A DNA stretch of 64,000 bases from Meiothermus sp. (GCF_026004075.1 NZ_BPIK01000001.1:2396041-2460040), one strand, 5' to 3'; positions 48,517 to 56,623 are shown, numbered from the stretch's first letter. Made by a program: numbers and translations. The notes: generated by a model not told the origin, from the sequence alone.

Positions 48517-50262
48517 ATGCGCCTTGACCCAGAGGTAAAAAAGCAGGTGGAGGCTGCGCTGAAAAATCCAGTCCCTCCGCCCACCGACCCGGCCTTCGAC
48601 GAACTGCTGCTCCGCTTGCGTAAAGAGAATCCTGAACTGGCGGATCTGCTCGAGTCGGGGGTGCTCTTCGACGACCTGCCCACCCCGGAAGAGGAGACCG
48701 CCCGGGCGGTGGCACGACGTAGCTTCTTCCTCTCCCTCAAGCACCGGCTGCTGGATCGCTACGACGAGCTCACCGGGGAGTGGGTGCCCTCCCGCCCCAA
48801 GCAGATTGCGGTGGGCTTTCTGGGCCTGGTGGTAGCCACCTCCCTGTGGTTTGCCCTCTCCACCCGGGAGACCAAGGCCGCCCAGGGCGGCCTGCCGCTG
48901 CCGGTGGCAACCGCACCCAAACCGACCCCCGCTCCAGAGGCTCCCTCCGCACCGGAAACCACCCAGACCCAGGCCGGGAGCACCGCTGCCCAGGACAGCC
49001 CCACCGCTCCCGGAAGCGAGCCGGGGAACGCTCAGGGGAACGCTCAGTCGTCCGCCTCGGACTCCTCCAGCGTGCCCCCGCCTCCCTCGGGCTACTCTGA
49101 GGTGCCACCCCCTCCTTCAGGGTATCCGGCTTCCACCCCTCCGACGGGTACTTCAACCACCGGCGGCGTAACGCAACCGGCCCCGCCCCAGCCTCTCACC
49201 CTCTACGCCGCCAGCCCTGGGGCGGTACAGCCTGCATCCGGTGGTAGCACCACCGCACCCACCACCGGCTCCAACACCAACACCGCCACCCCTGCGTCGT
49301 CCCAGCCCCTCACCCTTTACACGGGTGGGGGGAGCCAGGGAGCGCAGCCCCTCACCCTGAGCCGTCCGGCGGCTCCATCCGCCTCCGGGCCCTCCTCCCG
49401 CCCCATCACCGGGAGCGTGGCCGAGGATGTGGCGGCCAGCCTGCAAGGCCAGCCGGTGCCGTCCGCCTCTGCCAGCGCCAGCAGCACCGGCGGCAGCCTG
49501 ACCCTCAAGAAGGAAACCCAATCCACCTTCGCGGTGCGCTCGGTGGAAGGCCAGGGGGGGCAGGGTGGTAGCTTCTACCTGGTGGGAGGGCCCCAGGCCC
49601 AGGCCCCGGTGGGGACGCCTCCAAGCGCGGCTGCGCCCTCCTCGGTGCCGGGCTTCCCGGCGCAGGCCCCGGCTTTCCCTCCGGCCCAGCCCTCCGCCCC
49701 GGCGGCTGCGGCCACCCCTCCAGCGGCTCCCTACACCCTGGGCACCCGCCTCAAGGGCCGCCTGGGGGTGGGGGTGCTCATCGCCGAGGGGACGCCGGGG
49801 GCAGTAGCGATAGACGCCGAGGACGGCTCGACCTGGGTGGGGGAGGTCACTCTGGATGAGACCCGCCGCCTCAAGGGGAAGCTCACCCGGGTCATCAAGG
49901 ATGGCCGGGAGTACGCGGTCAGCGCAACCCTCCTCGACGCCGAGGGGACGCTAGGGGTGGCAGCTAAAGTGCGTGAGGAAGCCCCCTCCATCGCCGCCGA
50001 CCTGATCCGGGGGTCGTTGCGCGGGGTCAGCGATTACGTCACCGCCGCCTCCCAGGCCAAGAGCGTGACTGTGCTGCCGGGCGGGGGTGTGGCGCAGTCC
50101 TCGCAAACGCCCCCCCTCGAACTATTCATGGCCGGAAGCCTGGCCAACCTGTTTGCCCTTCAGCAGGACAAGAAGGCGGTAGTACGGGTCGCCCAGGCCG
50201 AGAAAGGAACGGAGGTGGTGATCCTTGTTGTTCCAGGTCAAGACGCCGCTACGGGGAAGTGA
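48517..50262 (+). CDS. VirB10/TrbI-like channel protein
   Basis: 581 residues. Cytoplasmic N-terminus, one membrane helix (QIAVGFLGLVVATSLWFALS, about residues 91-110), a long Pro/Ser/Thr-rich periplasmic linker (residues 120-410), then a C-terminal beta domain (YTLGTRLKGRLGVGVLIAEG, ARLKGKLTRVIKDGREYAVS-type strands). This is the VirB10 layout spanning both membranes. It is transcribed away from the main operon. The linker contains repeats such as QPLTLY. Confidence 0.8.
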   Translation: MRLDPEVKKQVEAALKNPVPPPTDPAFDELLLRLRKENPELADLLESGVLFDDLPTPEEETARAVARRSFFLSLKHRLLDRYDELTGEWVPSRPKQIAVGFLGLVVATSLWFALSTRETKAAQGGLPLPVATAPKPTPAPEAPSAPETTQTQAGSTAAQDSPTAPGSEPGNAQGNAQSSASDSSSVPPPPSGYSEVPPPPSGYPASTPPTGTSTTGGVTQPAPPQPLTLYAASPGAVQPASGGSTTAPTTGSNTNTATPASSQPLTLYTGGGSQGAQPLTLSRPAAPSASGPSSRPITGSVAEDVAASLQGQPVPSASASASSTGGSLTLKKETQSTFAVRSVEGQGGQGGSFYLVGGPQAQAPVGTPPSAAAPSSVPGFPAQAPAFPPAQPSAPAAAATPPAAPYTLGTRLKGRLGVGVLIAEGTPGAVAIDAEDGSTWVGEVTLDETRRLKGKLTRVIKDGREYAVSATLLDAEGTLGVAAKVREEAPSIAADLIRGSLRGVSDYVTAASQAKSVTVLPGGGVAQSSQTPPLELFMAGSLANLFALQQDKKAVVRVAQAEKGTEVVILVVPGQDAATGK

Positions 50263-50812
50263 GCGCCGGGAGATCCTCGAGCGCATCCGTGCCGCCATAC
50301 GCTGCGACCTGGCCCTCAGTGAGGGCCAGTTGGTGCGTCACTACGGGGTGGTGCCCTCGGAAAAGGAAGCCGATGGGATGGGCCTCTTCGTAGTGCGGGC
50401 GGTGCTGAACCCCTCGCACCACGCCAACCGACTCATGGAGGTACGCTTCTACACCCCTTACCTCTGGGTCAGCCGCCTGGGGCCGCCCCTGCTGCGCCAC
50501 CTGGCCGGGGTGGGGGAGATGCGCCACCTCCTGGGGGCTGCGGTGGGCGACTGGCGTACCGACACCCACCGCATCCACTACCGTGAGCAACCCGATGCCT
50601 ACTGGTACAGCAGGCTGGGCCCCTTTGCGATTGAATACGACGCGGGAAGCTACTCCCTGGGCCTGCTCCAGCGCAAGGTGCAGACCTTTGCCCTGCGCTT
50701 CGTGGGGCAGTATTGGGGCGCTCCCACGGAAAGGAAGGCCGCCAGCCTGCGGGAGAGGCTGGCCCCCTTCGGGCTGGATGGACGGTTCGTGCTGGCTGCG
50801 CCCTGGTGGTAG
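50225..50812 (+). CDS. Hypothetical protein downstream of the VirB10-like gene
   Basis: Up to 195 residues from a TTG at 50225, overlapping the VirB10-like gene by 38 bases; a later start is possible. The sequence (IRAAIRCDLALSEGQLVRHY, then YTPYLWVSRLGPPLLRHLAG, then LGPFAIEYDAGSYSLGLLQR) is alpha/beta and cytoplasmic. No family recognised. It may belong to the transfer module by co-transcription. Confidence 0.55.
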   Translation: MLFQVKTPLRGSERREILERIRAAIRCDLALSEGQLVRHYGVVPSEKEADGMGLFVVRAVLNPSHHANRLMEVRFYTPYLWVSRLGPPLLRHLAGVGEMRHLLGAAVGDWRTDTHRIHYREQPDAYWYSRLGPFAIEYDAGSYSLGLLQRKVQTFALRFVGQYWGAPTERKAASLRERLAPFGLDGRFVLAAPWW

Positions 50813-50860
50813 TCCCTTGCCCCCTTCGGGAGCCTGGGGTCACGCGGGCGGGGGCAAGAT

Positions 50861-51538
50861 TCAGGCCCCCGCCTCCGCCCACACCAGGGGGCGGGGATCG
50901 TCAAAGGCCAGCATCACCGGAATCGGGCCGCCCACGTCCACGACCGCTACCGCCTGGGGGCACTCCCCCTCCTCCTTCCACCGGGTCATGGTCCGCTCCA
51001 CCACCAGCCGGGCGCTCTCCTCGAGGGTTCGCCCCTGGGCAATGACCCGCAGCCGGGGCGTCACCACCTCCACCAGGCGATGGGGTTCTGGGGGGAGCAG
51101 CCTCGGTTCCTCTCGCGGGGTATAGCCCTCGGCTTTCAGTATGTGCACCACCTGCCGCAGGGTCTCGCCCGGCGTGAGCAGGGGGGGTGCATCCCTGAAG
51201 CCCTCCTTCAAGGGCCTGCCGCGCACCCACGGCAGGCGCTCCACTTCGAGCATATCGACTATACCGGTGAGCCAGACCAGCGGCTCTTCCAGGCTCCACA
51301 CCACCAGCGCCGCTTCCGCCCTCTCCTTCTCCAGTACCGATAGACGCCGCCGGTAATAGTCCAGATGTTCCTGCATAAAGCGTTGGTGCGGTGGGGGGAC
51401 TGCTTCCAGGGCAGCTTCCAGCGTGGGCCGGGTGAGGGCTCCGTCTGCTGCTTCCGCCTCGAGCCCATACCGCTCGGCCACCATCCGCACACCGCTGGAC
51501 AGGCTGCGATCAAAGAGGTCAGTTAATTCTGCTCGCAT
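50861..51538 (-). CDS. Paralogous unknown protein, module copy A
   Basis: About 225 residues from ATG 51538. It is clearly related over its full length to the protein at 53079: shared blocks include HQRFMQEHLDYYRRRLSV, LVVWSLEEPLVWL, RLPWVRGRPL and the end QAVAVVDVGGPIPVMLAFDD. No family recognised. No membrane or signal segments. The two genes and their neighbours form a duplicated module. Confidence 0.65.
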   Translation of the reverse strand: MRAELTDLFDRSLSSGVRMVAERYGLEAEAADGALTRPTLEAALEAVPPPHQRFMQEHLDYYRRRLSVLEKERAEAALVVWSLEEPLVWLTGIVDMLEVERLPWVRGRPLKEGFRDAPPLLTPGETLRQVVHILKAEGYTPREEPRLLPPEPHRLVEVVTPRLRVIAQGRTLEESARLVVERTMTRWKEEGECPQAVAVVDVGGPIPVMLAFDDPRPLVWAEAGA

Positions 51539-51680
51539 CTTTGCTATCATCTTACTTGAGCGGGTCAGCTCGAGCACATTGAAAACCGGTTCTGGCCGTC
51601 CGGCGTTCCAGGGAATCCGTCGCCTTCGCGCGAGGGTTCCCTGGGCCAGGGGGAGCTTTTCGCGCAAGAAAGGAGCAACA

Positions 51681-51944
51681 ATGCGCCTTGTCATCCTTGC
51701 CGAAGAGCCCCCGGCGGAGCTGCGGGCTCAGTTAACCTTCTTTGAGGTATGCACCGAAGAAAAACTTCTGAGCCTCACCAGCCTCTACCCGGTCAAGGCA
51801 GCGCCCCGGGTCCTGCCCTTCCTCCGCCTTTGTGGCATCGAGGCGAGTGAGGTGGGGAAGTCTGTCCGCTCAGGCGACCTCGTTGCCTGGCCCCTGCCAG
51901 AGCGCCCTGGCCGGAACTCTCGCTGGATGCTGATGCTGGCCTAG
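51681..51944 (+). CDS. 87-residue protein with structured leader, module copy A
   Basis: Start ATG 51681 with AAGGAGCAAC directly before. The sequence begins RLVILAEEPPAELRAQLTFF. A hairpin CCAGGGAA/TTCCCTGG lies at 51608-51644 in the 5' leader, and a GTCCT-loop terminator follows. It is transcribed opposite to its neighbours, like the gene at 54220, which it resembles in size, C-terminal GDxxxxP pattern and surroundings. Confidence 0.6.
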   Translation: MRLVILAEEPPAELRAQLTFFEVCTEEKLLSLTSLYPVKAAPRVLPFLRLCGIEASEVGKSVRSGDLVAWPLPERPGRNSRWMLMLA

Positions 51945-51958
51945 CTCGTCCGTCCTTC

Positions 51959-51999
51959 CCTTCCGAGGATAGTCCTTATCTTCGGGAGGTTCTTTTTTG
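51959..51999 (+). terminator. Rho-independent terminator, GTCCT-loop family
   Basis: CCTTCCGAGGATA (51959-51971), loop GTCCT, TATCTTCGGGAGG (51977-51989), then TTCTTTTTT. Thirteen pairs with G-U allowed. Confidence 0.85.
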
Positions 52000-52016
52000 C
52001 CCTTTCTTGCCCCCCC

Positions 52017-52256
52017 TCACTCCTCACCATTAACTTCCGGGGGTAAGATTTCGCTCACCGGTCTTACTTCCAGACCCCCCTCCCGCTCCATCCGGTCAAA
52101 CCGCTTCGGGTAGGGGTGGTAGACCCGCACCCATTCCGCCTCTCCCTGCTTCCTGCGGCTGTACCATCCCATGCGCTTGAGGGTGTTTCTGAGGCTGCGG
52201 GTGCTGTACGCTCGCAAGCTCGTTATCAGGATCAACCGTTCTCCGTCCCGGCGCAT
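52017..52256 (-). pseudogene. Truncated paralogue of the gene at 54552
   Basis: The 79 codons (SLRAYSTRSLRNTLKRMGWY, SRRKQGEAEWVRVYHPYPKR, EILPPEV) match the C-terminal half of the protein at 54552-55118 almost residue for residue. The homology continues a few codons upstream (RGRIAFM) to the stop of the 52273 gene and then ends, so the 5' half was lost at that joint. It may still be translated from ATG 52256. Confidence 0.7.
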
Positions 52257-52272
52257 GAAGGCGATGCGCCCC

Positions 52273-52911
52273 CTATTTTGCCCGAAGCTCCCGCAGCTCT
52301 TCCTTCCCCCAGCCCAGAGCCTCCCGGCTGCGCTCGAGCAGCGCTTCGGGTAGCTCCGGCAGGCGTTCTTTGAGTGCGGCAAAAGCCCGCTCGAAGGGTT
52401 CCTGCCGCATTCCCAGGTCGAGCCCTACCCGGCTTCCAAACCGCCAGGCTGCCAGCCAGAAGACCCAGGCGTTCTCCGGGGTGGGTTCGGCGCGGCAGAG
52501 CGGGCCGCCATCTTTGGCAGCCCCCAGAAGCCCGGCCCTGTCCAGCAGGCCAAGTCGCGCAAGGTCGGCCTGCCACGCTGCCCACGCCGCCTCGGGAAGT
52601 TGCAGGGGCCGCCACAGGTAGAGTGGGGTATCCTCCAGGTCGAACTGGCGGGCTATCTCCTCCCGGGATACCGCCACCCGCACCGGCAGCCCTTCATAGG
52701 TTCCTTCGACAACCAGGACACCTTCTTCAAGACCTACCAGCCGCCCTTCCAGAACACCCCCGGCCTCCTCGCCTTTATAAACGGGCAGCCTCACCGGCCT
52801 GGGAGAAGGGTCGCTCACAGTGGCCCGGTCAAGTTCCGCCGTGACGCCTCGAGCGAGCCATGCTTCAATCTGGTCACCTGTCAGGAAGCTGGGAAACACT
52901 GCCACTCGCAC
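52273..52911 (-). CDS. Hypothetical protein, module copy A, related at its N-terminus to the 53743 gene
   Basis: 212 residues from GTG 52911 (GGAGGAATACA). N-terminal part VAVFPSFLTGDQIEAWLARG and LEGRLVGLEEGVLVVEGTYE recalls VLVTLYPDRPMSGAEAEEWA and FLEGARLLTDTHAGLRLVGV of the 96-residue protein at 53743. The C-terminal 130 residues are helical and extra. No family recognised. Confidence 0.55.
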   Translation of the reverse strand: MRVAVFPSFLTGDQIEAWLARGVTAELDRATVSDPSPRPVRLPVYKGEEAGGVLEGRLVGLEEGVLVVEGTYEGLPVRVAVSREEIARQFDLEDTPLYLWRPLQLPEAAWAAWQADLARLGLLDRAGLLGAAKDGGPLCRAEPTPENAWVFWLAAWRFGSRVGLDLGMRQEPFERAFAALKERLPELPEALLERSREALGWGKEELRELRAK

Positions 52912-52927
52912 TGTATTCCTCCTATTT

Positions 52928-53019
52928 AGTAACTCACCTTACGCGGTCAGTTGTGTTTTGATCTGCTGTAGTTCTTGAAAAGCAGCCCGGCTGGCAGCCA
53001 GATAGAGCTTGGCCTTGAG
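52928..53019 (-). mobile_element. Fragment of the IS701-like element (transposase C-terminus and end)
   Basis: Starting at AGTAACTCACCTTACGCGG, these 92 bases match the 3' end of the IS701-like copy at about 13390-13480. A short ORF at 52939-53037 reads from MQVAKD, the start of a 53743-like gene, straight into the transposase tail (SRAAFQELQQIKTQLTA). It is an in-frame fusion of 32 residues, probably without function. Confidence 0.7.
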
Positions 53020-53039
53020 ATCCTTTGCAACTTGCATTG

Positions 53040-53067
53040 CCCCTCCTTCTCCGGGGGGTTCTTTTTT
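53040..53067 (+). terminator. Partial copy of the GTCCT-type terminator
   Basis: Only the right arm and tail remain: a C-rich run, CCGGGGGG, then TTCTTTTTT. The left arm and GTCCT loop are missing. It follows the IS fragment and probably came with the duplicated module. Confidence 0.4.
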
Positions 53068-53078
53068 GCTGTGCAGGC

Positions 53079-53750
53079 CTATGCCACCGCCCCTCCCCAC
53101 ACGAGGGGGCGGGGATCGTCAAAGGCCAGCATCACCGGGAGGGGGCCTCCCACGTCCACCACTGCCACCGCCTGCGGGGCCTCCCCCTCCTGCTCCCAGC
53201 GGGCCCGGTTACGCTCCACCAGCAGCCGGGCGGTGTCTTCCAGGCTCCGCCCCTCGGCCACCAGCCGCAGCCGGGCCGCTACCTCGACTGCCAATTGGTC
53301 GGATTCAGGGGGCAGCAGCACCGGCTCCTCCTGTGGGGTAAAGCCCTCTGCTTGCAGGATATGGGCAATCTGTCGCAGGGCCTCCTGCCGCGTGAGCACC
53401 GGCGCATCCCGGAAGTCTTTCCGCAGGGGCCGGCTCCCGACCCAGGGGAGCCGCACGAGGTCAGGCATCTGGCCCAGGCCCATCATCCGAACCAGCGGCT
53501 CTTCCAGGCTCCACACCACCAGCACCGCCTCTGCCCCTTCCTTTTCCATGACCGAAAAACGCCGCCGGTAGTAGTCCAGGTGCTCCTGTACGAAACGTTG
53601 GTGCGGTAGGGGCAGCACCTCCATCGCCGCCTCGAGGGTGGGGCGGATGATGGCCCCGTCCGCCGCCTCGAGGCCGTACCGCTCACCCATCATCTTCACC
53701 CCCTCGTTGAGGGCGTGGTTGTGAAGCTGGTCTAGCTCCCCTCTAGCCAT
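53079..53750 (-). CDS. Paralogous unknown protein, module copy B
   Basis: 223 residues. Shares HQRFVQEHLDYYRRRFSV, LVVWSLEEPLV, RLPWVGSRPL and the end QAVAVVDVGGPLPVMLAFDD with the protein at 50861; by eye well over half of residues are identical. Its start overlaps the stop of the 53743 gene by eight bases. No family recognised. Confidence 0.65.
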   Translation of the reverse strand: MARGELDQLHNHALNEGVKMMGERYGLEAADGAIIRPTLEAAMEVLPLPHQRFVQEHLDYYRRRFSVMEKEGAEAVLVVWSLEEPLVRMMGLGQMPDLVRLPWVGSRPLRKDFRDAPVLTRQEALRQIAHILQAEGFTPQEEPVLLPPESDQLAVEVAARLRLVAEGRSLEDTARLLVERNRARWEQEGEAPQAVAVVDVGGPLPVMLAFDDPRPLVWGGAVA

Positions 53751-54033
53751 CCAGGTTGATCATCCCGCTCACGTTCTGTCCCTCCCACCGGCCCGCGACC
53801 CCTACCAGCCGCAACCCTGCGTGGGTATCCGTCAGGAGCCTTGCCCCTTCCAGGAAGCCTACCGTCTGTCCCTCCTGCACCACCGCCACCGGCGGCAGGG
53901 GCTTCCCATCCTCAAACGCCTCGAGCGGAAGCTGCGCTTGCAGCCTGCCCGCCGCCCACTCCTCGGCCTCGGCCCCGCTCATGGGCCGGTCAGGGTACAG
54001 GGTTACCAGCACCACCTTATCCGCAACTTGCAT
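53743..54033 (-). CDS. 96-residue unknown protein, module copy B
   Basis: From ATG 54033 (GAGGAGGAAAGGCA) it reads QVADKVVLVTLYPDRPMSGA and ends GRWEGQNVSGMINLDG. Pattern similarity to the N-terminal part of the 52273 protein and an identical start (MQVA) at 53037 indicate three copies or relics of this gene. No family recognised. Confidence 0.55.
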   Translation of the reverse strand: MQVADKVVLVTLYPDRPMSGAEAEEWAAGRLQAQLPLEAFEDGKPLPPVAVVQEGQTVGFLEGARLLTDTHAGLRLVGVAGRWEGQNVSGMINLDG

Positions 54034-54145
54034 TGCCTTTCCTCCTCCTCTTACCATGATAGGCGAGGGATTGCCTCAGCGTACCTTGAAAGCGTGACCT
54101 TGGAACGGGTTCTCTCCGCAAGACCCGGCCCAGGCACATCGGCAA

Positions 54146-54179
54146 CAGGTCTCTTGTCCAAAAAGACGAAGAGACCCTG
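54146..54179 (+). promoter_or_regulatory. Hairpin in the 5' leader of the 54220 gene
   Basis: CAGG-TCTCTT-GTC (54146-54158) pairs with GAC-AAGAGA-CCTG (54165-54179, with a bulged G and C) around a CAAAAA loop, about 40 bases before the GTG start. The counterpart gene at 51681 also has a hairpin leader, which suggests RNA-level control. Confidence 0.45.
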
Positions 54180-54219
54180 TGCTTGGCGGCCCGGGCCTCT
54201 TCGTCGGAAAGGAAACTGC

Positions 54220-54477
54220 GTGTACAAGGTTACCACGTTCAGGCTGCTCAACGCCAGGGGTGTAAAGGTCATCAGATTTACCGACCTCAGCGACAGCGCT
54301 GGCAGGAAACTGCTGGATCGTGGAGCGATCTTTGACCGCTCCACCGCCGACCTTGCAGAGGAAGTGAGCGTCTCCGCCATCGAGCCGGTAATAGTGGAGG
54401 AACACGAGTTCCTCCCGGGCGATGAGATTCTCATCCCAACCGCTAGAGGTTGGTTTCTAGGCCGAGTAGCTGAGTAG
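54220..54477 (+). CDS. 85-residue protein with structured leader, module copy B
   Basis: Start GTG 54220 after GGAAAGGAAACTGC. The sequence (TFRLLNARGVKVIRFTDLSD, then EEHEFLPGDEILIPTARGWF) looks like a small beta-rich domain. A hairpin leader lies upstream and a GTCCT-family terminator downstream, as for the 51681 gene. No family recognised. Confidence 0.6.
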   Translation: MYKVTTFRLLNARGVKVIRFTDLSDSAGRKLLDRGAIFDRSTADLAEEVSVSAIEPVIVEEHEFLPGDEILIPTARGWFLGRVAE

Positions 54478-54492
54478 CCCTCAGTCCTTCTT

Positions 54493-54532
54493 CTCCTCAG
54501 AGACGATCCTTTTCTCTGGGGGGTTCTTTTTT
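54493..54532 (+). terminator. Rho-independent terminator of the GTCCT-loop family
   Basis: CTCCTCAGAGA (54493-54503) pairs with TCTCTGGGGGG (54513-54523) with several G-U pairs, followed by TTCTTTTTT. The loop contains ATCCT instead of GTCCT. Confidence 0.75.
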
Positions 54533-54551
54533 GCCTGCTCTTACCCCTCCC

Positions 54552-55118
54552 TTACTCCTCAGCATCCACATCCGGGGGCAAGATTTCGCTCAGCGCCCTC
54601 ACCTCCAGCCCCCCCTCCTTCACCATCCGGTCAAACCGCCTGGGGTAGGGGTGGTACACCCGCACCCCCTCGGCCTCTCCCTGCTTCCTGCGGCTGTACC
54701 ATCCCATGCGCTTGAGGGTGTTTCTGAGGCTGCGGGTGCTGTACGCCCGCAAGCTGGCAATCAGCATGAGCCGCTCCCCGTTGCGGCCCATGAAGGCGAT
54801 CCGCCCCCGGGGGTTTCGCCCCACGAAGCGCCAGCCCTCCCGCTCGGCAATCCGAATCGCCCGCCGCAAGAGCACCGCATCCGCCACCGCCGTGGCCCTG
54901 GGGCGGTAGAAGCGGGTCATGGAGAGCACTTCGACCCGCCCCCTGGGGCCCACCACCACCGCCCGGCCAATGACCGTAGGGACTATCACCAGATACTTCC
55001 GCTTGACCAGATCGTAGAAGGTGGCGCGAGGTATTCGCTCAAGCACCTCCTCCACCAGCATCGGCCCTCGTAGGTGGAGACTACAGATGAACCGCCGGTG
55101 CTTCTCGGCCAGACTCAT
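54552..55118 (-). CDS. Winged-helix protein, replication-relaxation-like
   Basis: 188 residues from ATG 55118 (overlapping the upstream stop as ATGA). N-terminal winged-helix pattern (HRRFICSLHLRGPMLVEEVL, then IPRATFYDLVKRKYLVIV) followed by YRPRATAVADAVLLRRAIRI, which resembles Replic_Relax/MobC-type DNA-binding proteins of conjugative elements. The C-terminal half is duplicated at 52017. It may bind the transfer origin; this is inference. Confidence 0.5.
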   Translation of the reverse strand: MSLAEKHRRFICSLHLRGPMLVEEVLERIPRATFYDLVKRKYLVIVPTVIGRAVVVGPRGRVEVLSMTRFYRPRATAVADAVLLRRAIRIAEREGWRFVGRNPRGRIAFMGRNGERLMLIASLRAYSTRSLRNTLKRMGWYSRRKQGEAEGVRVYHPYPRRFDRMVKEGGLEVRALSEILPPDVDAEE

Positions 55119-55933
55119 CGCCCCTCGAGCTCGATCCGCGTACCCGCCATCACCGAGCGCTTGAGGGCGAATTGCCGCCCGCTGCCGATCTCCACCAACC
55201 CCCACTCCAGCCCGATCTCCCCGGCCCGGGCCCCCTCCAGCGTGATGAGGCCCGAAAGGGCCTCACCGGGGTTGACCAGGGTCTTCAGAGGCTCTCGCTT
55301 GAGGCTGTAGGAGAGCCGGTTGCCGCCCTGGGTGATCACCAGCCTTCCGGGGTCCGCCGCCAGCGTGCGGTTTCCCCGGTTCTCCAGGGTGAAGAAGATC
55401 GTCACCGTGCCCTTCCCATCCGAGGGCACCTGGGCGGTGGTGGTAAACCGCACCGCCTCCGGGTTCAGAGGTGCGCTCTGCGGCGGCTGTGCGGCCTGCG
55501 GGGCCGGGCTGCTCGGGGCCGGGCTCGCCGGTGGGACGTAGGCGCTCGCCGGTGCGCTCACGCTGCTGCGCCGGGAAAGCTCGATCACATAGCGCCGGGG
55601 CCCCACCCCCGGCCCGATCTTGAGGGTGAAAAGCAGGGTGCGCCCGGCCACCTCCACCACCAGGTCGGTCTGCCCGGCCTTCTGGGTGGCCGAAACCAGG
55701 ATGCGCGGCCCGGCGCTCTCCACCCGCAGAAGCTCGCCCTTGGCCGAGGCCAGGGTGCTCACCGTGTCCCAGAAGTCCAGCACCGTGGTAAAGCCGGGGC
55801 TGACCTCGATCACCCCCGGAACCCGCGTGAGGTCATCGGCGTAGTAGGTCTTGAGCACCGACTGGCCCATCGCCAGCGGCGTGAGCAGCATGAACACCAG
55901 GGCCAGTTGTTTGCAATAACTTATTACCTTCAT
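55115..55933 (-). CDS. Secreted protein, VirB9/TrbG-like candidate
   Basis: From ATG 55933 it is 272 residues with a signal peptide (MKVISYCKQLALVFMLLTPL, cleavage after AMG). Residues 35-110 are beta-rich (GVIEVSPGFTTVLDFWDTVS, then DLVVEVAGRTLLFTLKIG), as in the N-terminal domain of VirB9. A Pro/Ala linker is followed by a second beta domain (VTIFFTLENRGNRTLAADPG) that resembles an Ig-like fold instead of the VirB9 C-terminal domain. It is the best VirB9 candidate in the window. Confidence 0.5.
   Translation of the reverse strand: MKVISYCKQLALVFMLLTPLAMGQSVLKTYYADDLTRVPGVIEVSPGFTTVLDFWDTVSTLASAKGELLRVESAGPRILVSATQKAGQTDLVVEVAGRTLLFTLKIGPGVGPRRYVIELSRRSSVSAPASAYVPPASPAPSSPAPQAAQPPQSAPLNPEAVRFTTTAQVPSDGKGTVTIFFTLENRGNRTLAADPGRLVITQGGNRLSYSLKREPLKTLVNPGEALSGLITLEGARAGEIGLEWGLVEIGSGRQFALKRSVMAGTRIELEGR
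55913..55928. promoter_or_regulatory. Candidate operator GGTAATANNNTATTGC, copy 3
   Basis: The minus strand reads GGTAATAAGTTATTGC, but it overlaps codons 3-8 of the VirB9-like gene, so an operator role here is uncertain. TATAAT-like ATATAATG lies just upstream. Confidence 0.3.
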
Positions 55934-56055
55934 ACAGGCATTATATGACAACATCCTGTTACCGAGAATGCCAACACACTCTGTCACCAAAAAATGAACC
56001 GCCCGGCCTCCCGGGGCGGCCTCAGCTTGTTGCGACGTTATCTTAGGATCGCCCG

Positions 56056-56304
56056 CTAGAACGGCAGGCCATCCTCCGCTTCCCCAACGAACTCCTGGTG
56101 GGCCTCATCCGCTGCCCGATCCGCCGCCCAGAAAGCCTCGTCAAAGCTGGCGTAGCTTCCGATCACCGTTTCCCTGCCGTCCTCAGCGCGGTGCACCGCC
56201 TGGAAGGTGTGAATATTCGGCTGGCGCACAAACCATTCACCCAGGCCCCGATACGACCGGAACACCTCACGCTCGCCAATCATCCCGTTCAGCTTCAAGA
56301 TCAA
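56056..56304 (-). CDS. Hypothetical 82-residue protein
   Basis: Compact sequence (EVFRSYRGLGEWFVRQPNIH, then VIGSYASFDEAFWAADRAAD) with an acidic end. Overlaps the upstream gene by 38 bases. No family recognised. Last gene of the leftward replication operon. Confidence 0.55.
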   Translation of the reverse strand: MILKLNGMIGEREVFRSYRGLGEWFVRQPNIHTFQAVHRAEDGRETVIGSYASFDEAFWAADRAADEAHQEFVGEAEDGLPF

Positions 56305-56623
56305 GCCCGTCCACCTCCTTATCGCTCACCCCACGCGGTCGGCCCAGCCGCCACACATAGTAGACCCTGGAACCTTCTTGTATTTTCTCGAACTGCACCC
56401 GGCTCTTCAACAGCCGCTCCTCGAACCTGCCCTCGGCCACAAGCTCGTAGAGGGTACGAAAGCCCTCCCGCTCCCGCACCCGCACCTCCCGCCACACCTC
56501 CCCCCCGGCCTCCACGGGCCTCGAGAGGAAAAGCTCGGCATCGTGGCAAGCCCTTACCACGATAGCCCCTGGCGGCATCCTGAGCGAGAGCGCCACGATT
56601 TTAGCCCGAGGACGGATCAGCAT
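56267..56623 (-). CDS. Hypothetical 118-residue protein
   Basis: Alpha/beta sequence (GAIVVRACHDAELFLSRPVE, then REGFRTLYELVAEGRFEERL). No family recognised. Overlaps both neighbours, indicating tight co-translation. Confidence 0.55.
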   Translation of the reverse strand: MLIRPRAKIVALSLRMPPGAIVVRACHDAELFLSRPVEAGGEVWREVRVREREGFRTLYELVAEGRFEERLLKSRVQFEKIQEGSRVYYVWRLGRPRGVSDKEVDGLDLEAERDDWRA

